NCBI GenBank assembly: GCA_023137595.1
Contig: JAGLOZ010000013.1
Location: 1-35,757, forward strand
Direction: 5' to 3'
Source of the DNA: Minisyncoccota bacterium
Lineage (GTDB): Bacteria; Patescibacteriota; Minisyncoccia; JAHIHE01; JAGLIN01
DNA length: 35,757 nucleotides
The notes below the pieces were generated by a model, which was not told the DNA's origin, made no database searches, and worked only from the letters and a program-made list of their open reading frames with translations. The stretch's first letter is position 1, and each line of letters begins with the position of its first letter. This document shows, in pieces, positions 13,246-24,601 of this stretch. A program made the translations under genes and the position numbers.

Positions 13246-16104
13246 ATGAATAAGGGGAAAATATCAATAAAAGGAGCGAGAGTTCACAATTTAAAAAATA
13301 TTGACATAGAAATACCGAGAGGAAAGCTTGTGGTTATAACTGGTCCTTCGGGGTCTGGAAAATCATCTCTTGCGTTTGATACTATTTATGCTGAAGGACA
13401 GAGGAGGTACTTGGAAAATATATCAAACTATCCAAAGCAGTTTATGAATTTTATGAGCAAGCCGGACGTGGATCAGATTGAAGGATTATCTCCGGCAATT
13501 TCAATTGATGATAAAAGCGCTGCCAAGACGCCTCGTTCAACTGTGGGGACTATGACTGAAATTTATAATTATTTAAGAATTCTTTTCTCATCTTGCGGAG
13601 AGGTTCATTGCGTGAAATGCAATGGAGAGTTGAGCAAACAAAATCCCGGAAAAATTGTTGATATTATAAATAATTTTCCAAAAGATTCTCGCGTTGTAAT
13701 TATGGCTCCCGTTTTACAGCGGGAAATTACTGATTGTTATTCTTTAATAAAGAAATATTGTAAATTCGGGTATCAGAGAATTAGAATAGACGGAGAAATA
13801 AAACAAATAAAAGAAGCGTTAAAAGGAGACATCAAAGAAGACAAGCCTCATAATATTGATATCATTGTAGATAGATTTTCTTTTGCTGAGAATAAAGTAA
13901 GTTACGAGAGCATCTTAGATTCTGTGGAAACAGCTATAAATCTTTCTTCCGGTTTTGTCGCAGTAAATTATTTTTCTTTGGAAAAAAATGAAAATAAAGA
14001 ATTTTTCTTTTCTAATCATCTTTATTGCAAAAACTGTAAAAATGCTTTTCCAAACATAGAACCAAAACTTTTTTCTTTCAATAGTCCTTACGGAGCTTGC
14101 AGCGATTGCACCGGTCTTGGGGTCAAACTTGAGATAGATTCTAATCTTATTATCCCAAACAAATCTCTGACTTTATCCGAAGGCGCTATCAGGCCTTGGG
14201 CCAACTTATTAAACAAATGGGATGAATATATAGAAACTTTGAAATATATCAATAAAACATATAAAATTAATATAAACATCCCAGTTGATAAAATGAGCAA
14301 GAGGGATTTGGATATAATATATTATGGGGCTGGAAGTCAAAAGTTTGTTCAGAAATCACAAAAGGCTCCAGTCAGGAGACCGGAGCCAACAAAAAAGTTG
14401 ACTGAAGATGATTTTCAGGGAGCGGTAAAAATCTTAGAACAGAAATATTACGAAACAAATTCTGAGTATATAAGAAATGAGCTGGAAAAATATATGACAA
14501 AAAAACTTTGTCCAAGCTGTTTAGGAGACAGGCTCAGCGACAATGCCCTTGCTGTAAAGATTAATGGAAAGTCTATTAGCGATATAACCAAAATGACTGT
14601 TGCTGAAGAAATCGAATTTTTAAAAAATCTTCCTGATTCTCATTTAAAGAGGTCAAAACAAATAGTGGAAGAAATTATCAAGAGACTCAAACTTCTTGAA
14701 GATATCGGACTTGACTATCTTTCTCTCTCAAGATCTTCTGAAACTATTTCGGCTGGTGAAGCAAGAAGAATAAAACTTGCCACTCAGCTAAGCTCTAGAT
14801 TGAATGGGATTCTCTATGTTTTAGACGAGCCGTCAATTGGACTTCACAGGAAAGACAATAACAAACTGTTTGACGCGATGAAAAAATTGAGAGATCTTGG
14901 AAATTCGGTTATAGTTGTTGAACATGATGATTTTTTCATTAAAAACGCGGATTATATAATAGATATGGGTCCGAAATCAGGTGAAGCTGGTGGAGAAGTT
15001 GTCGCGGTTGGAACGCTAAAACAAATTATGAAATCAAATTGTATTACCGGTTGTTATCTTTCGGGAAAGAGGAAGATAGAAGTTCCCAGAAGACAAAGAA
15101 AAGGAAACGGATTTGAAATAATCATAAAAGGGGCCAGTGAAAATAATTTGAAGAACATAGATGTCAAAATTCCGCTTGGCAAATTTGTGTGTGTGACCGG
15201 AGTTTCCGGCTCAGGAAAATCTACTTTGATAAATGATATTCTTTCAAAAGTTCTCTTGAAAAAACTGCACAGAGCTCAAACAGAATCGGGAAAGTATAAG
15301 GCTATAATTGGTGATAAAAAGATAAGTAAAATTATAAGTATTGATCAATCTCCAATAGGCAGGACTCCCAGAAGCAATCCGGCGACCTATACTGGAATTT
15401 TTACACATATCAGAGACCTGTTTGCCGATACAAGCGAGGCGAAAAACAGGAAATATAAGGTGGGTCATTTTAGCTTTAATGTCCGAGGAGGCAGATGTGA
15501 AAATTGTAAAGGTGACGGGGTAACAAAAATAGAAATGTATTTCTTGCCTGATGTGTATGTTGAATGCGAGCAGTGTCAAGGAAAGAGATATAACAATGAA
15601 ACTCTTGAAATTGAATATAAGGGTGTCAGAATTTCAGAAGTTTTGAACATGTCCGTGCGTCAGGCTCTCGGTTTTTTCAAAGACACTCCGGTTTTGCATA
15701 GCAAGCTGTCAATTCTAAACGATGTTGGGCTTGGTTATATGAGATTAGGGCAATCCGCAACAACTCTTTCTGGAGGAGAAGCACAGAGAATAAAGCTTTC
15801 CACTGAGCTTGCCAGGCCTGTCAAAGAAGGGAAAACTTTATATATTCTTGATGAGCCAACCGTAGGACTTCATTTTGAAGACACAAGAAAATTGTTAGGT
15901 GTTTTGAATAAGCTGGTTGACAGAGGGAATACGGTCATTGTTATTGAACATAATCTTGAAGTAGTGAAATGCGCTGACTGGATCATTGACCTCGGTCCCG
16001 AAGGAGGGGATAAGGGCGGATATATCGTTGCCGAAGGAACACCGAAGCAAGTTGTGAAATGCAAAGAAAGCTGGACGGGGAAGTATTTGGAAGAGCTATT
16101 ATAA
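13246..16104 (+). CDS. uvrA: Excinuclease ABC subunit A
   Basis: DNA-damage sensor of nucleotide excision repair; a dimeric ABC ATPase that loads UvrB. The start at 13246 ([18 protein letters not shown]) matches the family N-terminus; an earlier in-frame ATG at 13186 overlaps the promoter. Two ABC modules are present: Walker A GPSGSGKS (33-40) and GVSGSGKST, signatures [12 protein letters not shown] and [12 protein letters not shown], Walker [11 protein letters not shown] and [10 protein letters not shown]. Zinc CxxC pairs appear at HCVKC, CKNC/CSDC and CENC/CEQC. At 952 residues it is slightly longer than the typical ~940. The extra length is a 39-nt palindromic repeat (14352-14390) read in frame as about 13 residues, in a loop before the conserved [10 protein letters not shown] region. 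The first signature has SAGEAR instead of SGGEAQ, which is common in module 1. Confidence 0.97.
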   Translation: MNKGKISIKGARVHNLKNIDIEIPRGKLVVITGPSGSGKSSLAFDTIYAEGQRRYLENISNYPKQFMNFMSKPDVDQIEGLSPAISIDDKSAAKTPRSTVGTMTEIYNYLRILFSSCGEVHCVKCNGELSKQNPGKIVDIINNFPKDSRVVIMAPVLQREITDCYSLIKKYCKFGYQRIRIDGEIKQIKEALKGDIKEDKPHNIDIIVDRFSFAENKVSYESILDSVETAINLSSGFVAVNYFSLEKNENKEFFFSNHLYCKNCKNAFPNIEPKLFSFNSPYGACSDCTGLGVKLEIDSNLIIPNKSLTLSEGAIRPWANLLNKWDEYIETLKYINKTYKININIPVDKMSKRDLDIIYYGAGSQKFVQKSQKAPVRRPEPTKKLTEDDFQGAVKILEQKYYETNSEYIRNELEKYMTKKLCPSCLGDRLSDNALAVKINGKSISDITKMTVAEEIEFLKNLPDSHLKRSKQIVEEIIKRLKLLEDIGLDYLSLSRSSETISAGEARRIKLATQLSSRLNGILYVLDEPSIGLHRKDNNKLFDAMKKLRDLGNSVIVVEHDDFFIKNADYIIDMGPKSGEAGGEVVAVGTLKQIMKSNCITGCYLSGKRKIEVPRRQRKGNGFEIIIKGASENNLKNIDVKIPLGKFVCVTGVSGSGKSTLINDILSKVLLKKLHRAQTESGKYKAIIGDKKISKIISIDQSPIGRTPRSNPATYTGIFTHIRDLFADTSEAKNRKYKVGHFSFNVRGGRCENCKGDGVTKIEMYFLPDVYVECEQCQGKRYNNETLEIEYKGVRISEVLNMSVRQALGFFKDTPVLHSKLSILNDVGLGYMRLGQSATTLSGGEAQRIKLSTELARPVKEGKTLYILDEPTVGLHFEDTRKLLGVLNKLVDRGNTVIVIEHNLEVVKCADWIIDLGPEGGDKGGYIVAEGTPKQVVKCKESWTGKYLEELL
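14352..14390 (+). repeat. Palindromic repeat inserted in frame in uvrA
   Basis: GAAATCACAAAAGGCTCC, then GTCAGGAGAC, ending CGGAGCCAAC: the same half-unit as in 721-1119. Its length of 39 nt (13 codons) keeps the reading frame, and it encodes a basic, proline-containing loop ([14 protein letters not shown]). Confidence 0.9.
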
Positions 16105-16195
16105 AATTTCCAATTCTCAATTTCTAATTTTCAATCAATTTTCAATGACTCAATTTTCAAATTGTCAAGACTTGCTATTCTGTTCTGCTATTCTG

Positions 16196-16290
16196 TTATT
16201 GCGAGGAGACTGAACGAGTTCCGAGTATCCGGGACGAGAGAAATGTCGACCCATTCGGCTATCGCTCAGGGCAGGCTCTGGCAATCCCGA
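16196..16290. repeat. REP-like element, TGTCATTGCGAGG family
   Basis: Begins TGTTATTGCGAGGAGACTGA and ends GGCTCTGGCAATCCCGA. Mirror-image relative of 10470-10554. Together with a short CAGACTTTAGTCTG hairpin (16345-16358) it accounts for most of the gene-free interval 16105-16422. Confidence 0.75.
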
Positions 16291-16372
16291 ATCTAGCCCA
16301 CTTAATTATTGGTTTTTCAGTTGATTCACGGTAAATCTGGAGTTCAGACTTTAGTCTGTAAGGTTTTTGGAA

Positions 16373-16424
16373 TAAAAAAAGAAACCTCTATAAAAATGAA
16401 AATAATTTCAAGCTTATAAAGGTT
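16373..16424 (-). terminator. Intrinsic terminator of the 16423 gene
   Basis: On the minus strand AACCTTTATAA pairs with TTATAGAGGTT (one mismatch), followed by TTTCTTTTTTT. It overlaps the stop codon of the membrane-protein gene. Confidence 0.7.
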
Positions 16425-16842
16425 ATGGTTGCGTTTCTTTAATGGTGCCGTAAACATTTCTTATGTTTTTGTTTAATAATTCAGAAAAGCTTTCGGTTCT
16501 TTCGAAAACAGTGATTGGTAGTTTATAAGCAGTGGTTGCGTTTTTTTCCGATTCAAGAAGTATAATGATTTTCTTTTCATTTCCTTCCATAATCATTCTT
16601 ATATAACCAACTTTAAACACCTTGTTTCTTGGCGGCATAGAATCTTTTGGCTTTCCCAATCCCATAACCAGTCCTATTATAAGAAATGTCAAGGGAAAGA
16701 TTATTATGGCAGGAATAGTAATCAAAGGGAAATTTCTAATTCCTTGCTCAGGTATTTGATGCCAATCAATCCATAACTGTACAAGCTCAAATACTACAAA
16801 AAACAACCATAAATGTACAAGAATTTTTTTATAATTCGTCAT
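16423..16842 (-). CDS. Small two-helix membrane protein, function unknown
   Basis: A 139-residue protein. The ATG at 16842 is preferred because GGAGGA lies about 5 nt upstream; an earlier ATG at 16869 lacks a site. Two transmembrane helices are visible, about residues 7-26 and 38-62, the second ending in GLVMGLGKP. The C-terminal ~75 residues form a soluble domain with strand-like segments (VFKVGYIRMIMEG, KKIIILLESE). I recognise no family. It is transcribed away from the nucleotidyltransferase gene at 16954, and has its own terminator at its 3' end. Confidence 0.7.
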   Translation of the reverse strand: MTNYKKILVHLWLFFVVFELVQLWIDWHQIPEQGIRNFPLITIPAIIIFPLTFLIIGLVMGLGKPKDSMPPRNKVFKVGYIRMIMEGNEKKIIILLESEKNATTAYKLPITVFERTESFSELLNKNIRNVYGTIKETQP

Positions 16843-16953
16843 TATATCCTCCGCGTTAGGTAGGTCCATATTCTCAAACTACTTATTTCAAGCAATTTGT
16901 CTTGTAATTTTTTACAAGAAACTAACAGTGAATGTTATCATCTAATCAAATAT

Positions 16954-18084
16954 ATGTCAACTCCAACTTTTCTCGAAAAACAAATTCTCGCGACGGTTGT
17001 TTATTATGATATCTTGGATCATCCTCTGACGAATTTTGAGGTTTTTTTGTATTTGGTAAAAGGTAATATGGAGTCCCGACGAAAGTCGGGGGTGGAAGAT
17101 GGCATAATCTCTTCTGACTTTCGTCAGGACTCCAGTGTTGTTTGGGAATTATTAAATAACAGCGAATATTTAAAAAAATATATTGGACAGAAATTAGGAT
17201 TTTATTTTTTGAAAAAACAACCTCCTTCTCCCCCTTATCAGGGAGGTATAGATATTGTTGAGCAACGCTTGGACCGAAAAAAACTTGCTGACCAAAAATG
17301 GAAGAAAATAAAAAAGATATTCTGGATTATGCAGGTTACGCCGTTTATGAAAATGGTTTTGGTTTCGGGATCGTTGGCGCTTGGAAACAGCAAAAAAGAA
17401 TCGGATATAGATATTATAATAACAGCGAAAAAAGGAAGAATTTGGACGGTGAGAACCATTGTTACTTTCTTGACTTCTATTTTGGGAGTGCGAAGATATA
17501 AAAATAAAACAAAGAATAAAATTTGCTTAAATCATTATATCACGGACAAGTCTCTGAAAATTCCGTTTGAGAGTTTATACAACGCGCAAAGCTATTTGCA
17601 TTTGATAAATGTTTATGATAACGAAGAAGATAAAAAATTATTTAGAAAATTTCAAGAGGAAAATAAGTGGATAGGGGAATATGTTCAGAATTATGAATAT
17701 TCTAAACTAGGAAGTTCCAGAAGCATAAAAAGAAGCAGAATACTCGGTTTTATTTCCGGATTCTTTGAGTTTGTATTGTCAGGAAATTTAGTTGAAGCTG
17801 AGCTTTCAACTGGAGGCTCAGCTTCTTTGGTTTGCCGAAAGATTAATTTATTCAAAAAATTTGGCAATTATTTTGAAAAAAAATTATCTCAGATCCAAAG
17901 TGAAAGAATTAAAAAAGACAAATTATACGAAAAAAGCGGAGGAAGAATTACGATAAGTAACAATCAACTAGAGTTTCATCCTTCTTCACATGAAGCCAAT
18001 ATTATTCCAGAATTTAATAGAAGAATGAAAGAACTAAAGTTATTTGAATTTGAAGGACAGAAAGATTCGGGACTGAATACTTAG
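16954..18084 (+). CDS. Nucleotidyltransferase-domain protein with winged-helix N-terminus
   Basis: A 376-residue protein. The start at 16954 (MSTPTFLEKQILATVVYYDI) is preferred because this is where the folded domain begins. The N-terminal ~100 residues look like a winged helix. The pol-beta-type nucleotidyltransferase core follows, with G139-S140 and the metal-binding pair D151-x-D153 (GSLALGN, then ESDIDII). The third acidic residue is not obvious. The substrate is unknown; relatives may modify RNA, proteins or small molecules. Three palindromic segments lie in frame: 17070-17133, about 17221-17246 and 17794-17825, all in likely linkers. The reading frame survives them. Without them the protein would be roughly 40 residues shorter. 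Confidence 0.75.
   Translation: MSTPTFLEKQILATVVYYDILDHPLTNFEVFLYLVKGNMESRRKSGVEDGIISSDFRQDSSVVWELLNNSEYLKKYIGQKLGFYFLKKQPPSPPYQGGIDIVEQRLDRKKLADQKWKKIKKIFWIMQVTPFMKMVLVSGSLALGNSKKESDIDIIITAKKGRIWTVRTIVTFLTSILGVRRYKNKTKNKICLNHYITDKSLKIPFESLYNAQSYLHLINVYDNEEDKKLFRKFQEENKWIGEYVQNYEYSKLGSSRSIKRSRILGFISGFFEFVLSGNLVEAELSTGGSASLVCRKINLFKKFGNYFEKKLSQIQSERIKKDKLYEKSGGRITISNNQLEFHPSSHEANIIPEFNRRMKELKLFEFEGQKDSGLNT
17070..17133. repeat. Palindromic repeat inserted in frame in the nucleotidyltransferase gene
   Basis: GGAGTCC-C-GACGAAAGTC at the left and GACTTTCGTC-A-GGACTCC at the right form a stem of about 17 bp over 64 nt. It encodes a hydrophilic linker (ESRRKSGVEDGIISSDFRQD). Confidence 0.85.
17221..17246. 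repeat. Short palindrome in frame in the nucleotidyltransferase gene
   Basis: CTCCC and GGGAG arms within CCTCC...GGAGG, encoding a PPSPPYQGG loop. It is short, so the case for an inserted element is weaker than for its neighbours. Confidence 0.45.
17794..17825. repeat. Palindrome in frame in the nucleotidyltransferase gene
   Basis: GAAGCTGAGC and GCTCAGCTTC are perfect 10-bp arms, 12 nt apart. The segment encodes EAELSTGGSAS, a linker-like sequence. Confidence 0.65.
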
Positions 18085-18174
18085 CTTCCTAGGTTGTAGC
18101 TTTTTAGAAGTTTAAATATTCGAACTATTATTTCTAAGAAGCTAAGAAGCTACAGCCTAAAAAGCTAGATAGCC

Positions 18175-18202
18175 TTGACATATCTCATAAATCAAATATA
18201 AT
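18175..18202 (+). promoter_or_regulatory. Promoter of groES
   Basis: TTGACA (18175-18180), 16-nt spacer, TATAAT (18197-18202): both hexamers match consensus. The CIRCE operator begins 5 nt downstream and covers the start site. Upstream (18085-18174) are inverted copies of a GTAGCTTTTTAG sequence. Confidence 0.88.
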
Positions 18203-18206
18203 GTCA

Positions 18207-18233
18207 TTAGCACTCAATAAGGTAGAGTGCTAA
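18207..18233 (+). promoter_or_regulatory. CIRCE operator (HrcA binding site)
   Basis: TTAGCACTC, 9 nt, GAGTGCTAA: an exact match to CIRCE consensus. HrcA represses chaperonin genes from this site and is released on heat or folding stress. No hrcA gene is in the window. Confidence 0.96.
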
Positions 18234-18312
18234 AAAAATCATTATTTAATAAATCTAATAATTTGTTTGTTTTATATTTATTAAAGACAAGCAAAAAGAA
18301 AGGGTAGGTTCT

Positions 18313-18603
18313 ATGAAACTAAGACCTCTTGGGAACAAAGTTATTTTAGAGGCGGTCTCTAAAGAAGAAACAACAAAAAGTGGAATCATTATTCCGGATA
18401 CTGTTGATAAAGAAAAACCGGAACAAGCAAAAGTTTTGGCAGTTGGTCCTGGAAGAGCTAATAAAGATGGAAGCAGGGTGCAGATGGATGTCAAAGTCGG
18501 CGATACTGTTTTATTCTCAAAATACAGTCCGACAGAGATTAAGCTGGATGGAAAGGAATATTTGGTTGTTTCGGACGAGGATATAATGGCGGTTGTGGAA
18601 TAA
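18313..18603 (+). CDS. groES: Co-chaperonin GroES
   Basis: A 96-residue co-chaperonin that caps GroEL as a heptameric lid. The family pattern is clear: MKLRPLGNKVILE at the start, the mobile loop around EETTKSGIIIPD, and the VGDTVLFSKYSPTEIKLDG segment near residues 63-81. Purine-rich AAAGGGTAGG precedes the ATG. The long untranslated leader (about 18209-18312) starts in the CIRCE element. It forms the first gene of the chaperonin locus; groEL follows after 203 bp that contain two palindromes, so the pair may be co-transcribed but widely spaced. Confidence 0.97.
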   Translation: MKLRPLGNKVILEAVSKEETTKSGIIIPDTVDKEKPEQAKVLAVGPGRANKDGSRVQMDVKVGDTVLFSKYSPTEIKLDGKEYLVVSDEDIMAVVE

Positions 18604-18620
18604 TTTAATACGACGTGTTT

Positions 18621-18646
18621 ATCATTCTGAATTTATTTCAGAATCC
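18621..18646. repeat. Short palindrome (ATTCTGAA family) in the groES-groEL gap
   Basis: ATCATTCTGAATTTATTTCA with GAATCC closes on itself. First of two in this gap. Confidence 0.5.
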
Positions 18647-18750
18647 TTCGCATATTGCATTGATCATAGCCCATAAATCATTCAATATAGCCTACACTGT
18701 ATACAAAATATTAGTGTTAAATAGTAGAGTTTAGATCCCATTATACAAAA

Positions 18751-18775
18751 GATCCTGAAACAAGTTCAGGATGAC
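18751..18775. repeat. Short palindrome (ATCCTGAA family) in the groES-groEL gap
   Basis: GATCCTGAAACAAGTTCAGG then ATGAC; it lies 31 bp before the groEL start. Confidence 0.55.
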
Positions 18776-18794
18776 ATGATAATTAATAAGTTAA

Positions 18795-20507
<1,713 letters not shown>

Positions 20508-20538
20508 AGTGTTAGATATTGATCGATTTAAGAATATA

Positions 20539-20567
20539 GCCACGAGCATTCTGATGCTTGTGGCTTT
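20539..20567 (+). terminator. groEL terminator
   Basis: GCCACGAGCAT, TCTG loop, ATGCTTGTGGC, then TTTT. An 11-bp stem with one wobble. Confidence 0.8.
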
Positions 20568-20601
20568 TGCGTTAGACGAATAATGAATTAAGAATTTTTC
20601 T

Positions 20602-20625
20602 GCCCGAGGCGGACCAGCCTCGGGC
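20602..20625. repeat. GC-rich hairpin in the groEL-lemA interval
   Basis: GCCCGAGGC, GGACCA, GCCTCGGGC: a perfect 9-bp stem. It stands out by its GC content. The gene-free interval 20508-21062 otherwise holds the groEL terminator, another palindrome (20801-20848) and AT-rich sequence with no clear promoter. Confidence 0.6.
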
Positions 20626-20800
20626 TGGGAATTATGAATATTTCTTATCATAATCACATTGTTTTTTTCTAATTCCTAATTTATTGTTCTAATACATTTT
20701 CTTGTATTAAAATATAATTGTGTTAAAATATAATTGTGAATTGAAAAATTAATTAAATTAATAAATTTAGGACTTTCTTGCTTTAACTCATAAAAAATTT

Positions 20801-20848
20801 GTCATTCTGAATACTGAACTAAATTCAGCACAGGCCCGTTTCAGAATC
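20801..20848. repeat. Palindromic repeat (GTCATTCTGAA family)
   Basis: GTCATTCTGAATACTGAACT paired to GGCCCGTTTCAGAATC, an imperfect member of the family also seen at 24602. Confidence 0.5.
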
Positions 20849-21062
20849 TATTTTCTGTTGCATTAAACAAACCTACAGCCCTTTTAATGCTTTATTTAAA
20901 TTGAAAACACAACAGTTGTAATAAATTATTAATATTGTTGTATATAGGCTGAATTAAGCGTAATATAAAAAAGATTTTAAACTAAGCTTGTCCTCGTGAA
21001 GACGGGGATTCATAATGACACAAAGAGTATAAGTCCCAAAATTAAAGAAAGGAAATAAAAAT

Positions 21063-21620
21063 ATGGAAACTTATCTATTGCTAATTCTCGTGGTTTTAAT
21101 CGTTCTTGGGTTGTGGATCGTAAAAATTTACAACGGGCTGATTAGATTAAGGGTGAGAACTAATGAAGCATGGTCTGACATTGATGTACAGCTCAAAAGA
21201 AGGTATGATTTAATTCCAAATTTAATAAATACAGTAAAGGGGTATGCAACTCATGAAAAAGAGCTTTTTGAGAATGTTACCAAGGCAAGAGCGAACGCAA
21301 TGAACGCTCAAAACCCCGGAGAAAAAGGACAAACAGAGAATATGCTGACGGACGCTTTGAAAAGTCTGTTTGCGGTCAGTGAAAACTATCCGCAATTAAG
21401 AGCCAATGAAAATTTCCTTGAACTTCAAAGAGAGCTTTCTGATACAGAAAACAAAATTCAAGCCTCAAGAAGATTTTACAACGGTAATGTTCGCGATCTT
21501 AACACTAAAATTCAAGTATTTCCGGACAGTATTGTCGCCAATATGCTGAAAATCGGGAAAAGAGAATTTTTTGAAGTTGAAGACGAAAAAGAAAAAGAAA
21601 CACCGAAAGTTGAGTTTTAG
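21063..21620 (+). CDS. lemA: LemA family protein
   Basis: A 185-residue membrane-anchored protein. One N-terminal helix (about 4-22) is followed by the LemA signature RTNEAWSDIDVQLKRRYDLIPNL and then a long helical domain containing ELQRELSDTENKIQASRRFYN. LemA proteins have an extracytoplasmic helical bundle and an unresolved function; they often occur beside HtpX-type proteases. Here htpX is about 6 kb downstream in the same orientation, separated by exported proteins. A reasonable site (AAAGGA) precedes the ATG. The tail is acidic and likely disordered. Confidence 0.95.
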   Translation: METYLLLILVVLIVLGLWIVKIYNGLIRLRVRTNEAWSDIDVQLKRRYDLIPNLINTVKGYATHEKELFENVTKARANAMNAQNPGEKGQTENMLTDALKSLFAVSENYPQLRANENFLELQRELSDTENKIQASRRFYNGNVRDLNTKIQVFPDSIVANMLKIGKREFFEVEDEKEKETPKVEF

Positions 21621-21645
21621 AGTTTATTGAAATATAAAATATTAC

Positions 21646-21760
21646 TGTCATTGCGAGGGCGATAGCCCGTGCAATCCCGTAACTATGCGCACAGAGCCGT
21701 AGCATAAGGTTTTGTGTAAGTAAATTCGGGATTCACGACTCTTTGGAGTCTCACAATGAA
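21646..21760. repeat. REP-like element, TGTCATTGCGAGG family
   Basis: TGTCATTGCGAGGGCGATAG at the left; GACTCTTTGGAGTCTCACAA at the right, with internal GCAATCCCG and CGGGATT. It lies between lemA and the large exported protein. Confidence 0.75.
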
Positions 21761-21839
21761 ATTCAATTATAACATTTCGTGATCAAAATAAGTTTATAAT
21801 ATAAAAATAACAGATAATTAAAAAAATAAAATAAAAATT

Positions 21840-24494
21840 ATGGCAAAAAAATGTATAAGGGTCGTTTTTAACATCTTGAATCAGATAAATAAAAAGATAT
21901 TTTTGTTTGTGTTTTTAGCGATGATTTTTTCTTTATTCGTTTCTTTCCAAAATACTGAAAAAATAACGGTGAATGCCGTATTGATTCCCTGCACTTTTCC
22001 TGGTTGTGGCGGTTGTCCTGATAAATTCAGAAATCATCCTGTCAATGGATACGCGCAAAAAAAGAATTGTCATTGTAATGTGGGTTGTCATTCTTCCAGC
22101 TGTGGTTGTGGTGCTTGGTTCTATATTGACTGGTGCGGAGATGGCGATAATAACAATGGTGAAGATTGTGATGGGGCGACTTCTCCGCCAGCGAATCCAT
22201 GTTTTTATGAAGGATACAATGGATTGTTCTTGTGCGATCGTTGTGATTGGCAACATACGGTCGTAGACGCTATTGACTGCTCCGCTAATATTCCCTGGGT
22301 GTCATACGATAGAAATGATTGTTCTTGGGAAGCATTTTGCACGCCTATTGACTGGTGCGGAGACGGCATCGTAAACGGGGTAGCAGCTGCAGGGGGTGAA
22401 GAATTATATTGCGATATATCTCCCTGGGGAGCCAGCGATTTTAGCGGGCAAACTTGCGCGAGTAAAATTTGTAATGATATTGATCCGACAAACCTTATAG
22501 ACGGAAGTTCGTTTTCGCGAAATCCTGCTTGTCTAGCGGAAATGGCGGCTTATGGCGGGAATTTAATATGCGCCAATACTTGCAGGCATATTTATACGGT
22601 TCCCGCGTGCGATTTTCCGTTGGATGCTACCGGGATTGCTCTTTCCGATGACGGTCTTCATGTTTTCGTGACAGATTCGTCTTTGTGGAGCCTTCAGGTG
22701 TTTTCTATTGCTGATCCGACAACAGTGCTCGCAATTTATTATTTTAACGCAGAGCCTTTGAGTGTTGATGTTGTTGGGAGTATTGGCGCTGCCGGAAGTT
22801 ATGCGTATGTTGGCACTAAAGGAGAATTTTCAATTATTAATATCAATCAGATTGGTGGCACGCCGGATCTTGACGCTGCTGACGCTTTCGGACAACCTTG
22901 GCCTCCTAAGCTGAACAAGGACTATCTCTATGACTTCAAAGAAGAACAAGTTAATTTGCTTGCGTTGCCAAGTGTCGCTGCTTTAGGCGAAATCAATGAT
23001 GTTCATATTGATGGCAATTATGCTTATCTGGCAATCGGGACCGAAGGAGCTGTTGGTCCATCGGCGCTTCAAATTATTGACATTTCTGCCCCGGCCGCTT
23101 CTTTCTCCGTAGGAAGCTTCTCACATGCTGATACAATGACTGGCGTTCAGAGCGTTGATGTTTCCGGAAATTATGCCTATGTGTCCTATACTGACGGAAA
23201 CAGTGGCGTGGGATATTTTGAATATTTTAATGTTACGAATAAGGCGGCTCCAATGCCGATAAAATTGATTGACATTGGCACTACATCCAGTAGTATTGTT
23301 GTCTCCGGAAATTATGCCTATATAGACGGTTTTTCTACTCAAAGTACCATTAATATTGCCACTCCCGGCAATCCTGCGTCGGTGCTTGCAGTTGATAATA
23401 TTAACACAGGATTTGAGACTTTTACTTTTGATATTTTTGGAGATAATGCTTATGCTAGCGTTGAAGGCGTAGGACTTAGGGCGGTTGACATTTCTGTTCC
23501 GGAAGATGTTGTTTTGGGTGAAACTTATGTTGTTTCAAATGATGTTGTTAATGAGATTATGGTGGATGTTGTCGTTGATGCTGTCGGTCATTATGCCTAC
23601 GCGGCTGCCGGAGAAGCAGGTATTAGGATTATTGATCTATGGGCTGTTTGCGGTGATGGTGTTTTGAACGGGCTTGAAGTTTGCGATGGGTTGGATTTAG
23701 GAGGAGAAACTTGCGTTACTCAGGGTTTCGCGCAAGGAGATTTATCGTGTAATCCTTTTTGCACTGCTTTTGATACAAGCGCTTGCGTTGATTGTGGAAC
23801 TACTGATGGGATCTGTCCCGTGGGATGTACTAATCCTCCTGATCTAGACTGTCCATCCTGCGAAGGTGTTGTCTGCAACACTCCCGGTTTTTGTGAAATT
23901 GGAACTGGGGTTTGCAAGAATGTGGGCGGTAGTGCTGTTTGTGTTTATCCTGACGATCCTAACGTCTGCAATACTCCCGGTTTTTGCCAAGTAGAACCTG
24001 GAAGATGTGATAAGTCGGATGGCAGTTGCCGCTATTCCGATGATCCGGGTTTTTGTGATTCAGGAGATGGTGATATTTGCACGGGTGACAGATGTGTATC
24101 AACAGATGGCGGGCTTAGCAGTAATTGCGTGGTGGGATCTGACATTTGTAGCGGTATCGTTCCTTGTGAGAGAATGGTTAATAATCCCGCGACACTATGG
24201 GATGATACAGAGTCATGTGAATTTTGTCATGGTGTTATGCTTTTGAACCAGGGAATGAATTTTTTGATGAAAATAGCATCTCTGATAGCTGTTTTAGCTA
24301 TTATAATAACAGGATTTTTGTTTATAACTTCTGCGGGAAATCCGGAAAGAAAAAATAAAGCAAAGGCCGCGCTTAAATGGGTTATTGTTGGATTTTTGAT
24401 ATTATCTTTGTCGTGGCTGATCGTTGACTTTTTGCTTAGCGCATGGGGATATTTAGATCCCCTTGGAGGAGAGTGGAATGTTATTTGTGATTAA
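21840..24494 (+). CDS. Large exported beta-propeller protein with C-terminal pilin-like membrane module
   Basis: An 884-residue surface protein. A hydrophobic N-terminal segment (about 20-36) exports it. A cysteine/glycine-rich region follows, with repeated DWCGDG motifs. Residues about 255-600 contain repeats of the form GNYAYVS...LQIIDIS, typical of LVIVD-type beta-propellers. Next come cysteine-rich repeats (VCNTPGFC and similar, 655-770). The C-terminus has CERMVNNPATLWDDTESCEFCHG followed by two transmembrane helices and YLDPLGGEW. This last module is shared with the protein at 25788 and resembles the T4SS_pilin (VirB2/TrbC-like) domain common in CPR bacteria. The ligand is unknown; adhesion or a cell-surface scaffold is plausible. 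Confidence 0.82.
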   Translation: MAKKCIRVVFNILNQINKKIFLFVFLAMIFSLFVSFQNTEKITVNAVLIPCTFPGCGGCPDKFRNHPVNGYAQKKNCHCNVGCHSSSCGCGAWFYIDWCGDGDNNNGEDCDGATSPPANPCFYEGYNGLFLCDRCDWQHTVVDAIDCSANIPWVSYDRNDCSWEAFCTPIDWCGDGIVNGVAAAGGEELYCDISPWGASDFSGQTCASKICNDIDPTNLIDGSSFSRNPACLAEMAAYGGNLICANTCRHIYTVPACDFPLDATGIALSDDGLHVFVTDSSLWSLQVFSIADPTTVLAIYYFNAEPLSVDVVGSIGAAGSYAYVGTKGEFSIININQIGGTPDLDAADAFGQPWPPKLNKDYLYDFKEEQVNLLALPSVAALGEINDVHIDGNYAYLAIGTEGAVGPSALQIIDISAPAASFSVGSFSHADTMTGVQSVDVSGNYAYVSYTDGNSGVGYFEYFNVTNKAAPMPIKLIDIGTTSSSIVVSGNYAYIDGFSTQSTINIATPGNPASVLAVDNINTGFETFTFDIFGDNAYASVEGVGLRAVDISVPEDVVLGETYVVSNDVVNEIMVDVVVDAVGHYAYAAAGEAGIRIIDLWAVCGDGVLNGLEVCDGLDLGGETCVTQGFAQGDLSCNPFCTAFDTSACVDCGTTDGICPVGCTNPPDLDCPSCEGVVCNTPGFCEIGTGVCKNVGGSAVCVYPDDPNVCNTPGFCQVEPGRCDKSDGSCRYSDDPGFCDSGDGDICTGDRCVSTDGGLSSNCVVGSDICSGIVPCERMVNNPATLWDDTESCEFCHGVMLLNQGMNFLMKIASLIAVLAIIITGFLFITSAGNPERKNKAKAALKWVIVGFLILSLSWLIVDFLLSAWGYLDPLGGEWNVICD

Positions 24495-24601
24495 ATTCTA
24501 TTGCTAAACTCTCAGCTAAAACCGGGTGGGCAACAGATCATACGCGATTCAACTCTAGTTTGATGATCTTACCGTTTTATTTCACGGTTCTCTGAAAATT
24601 C

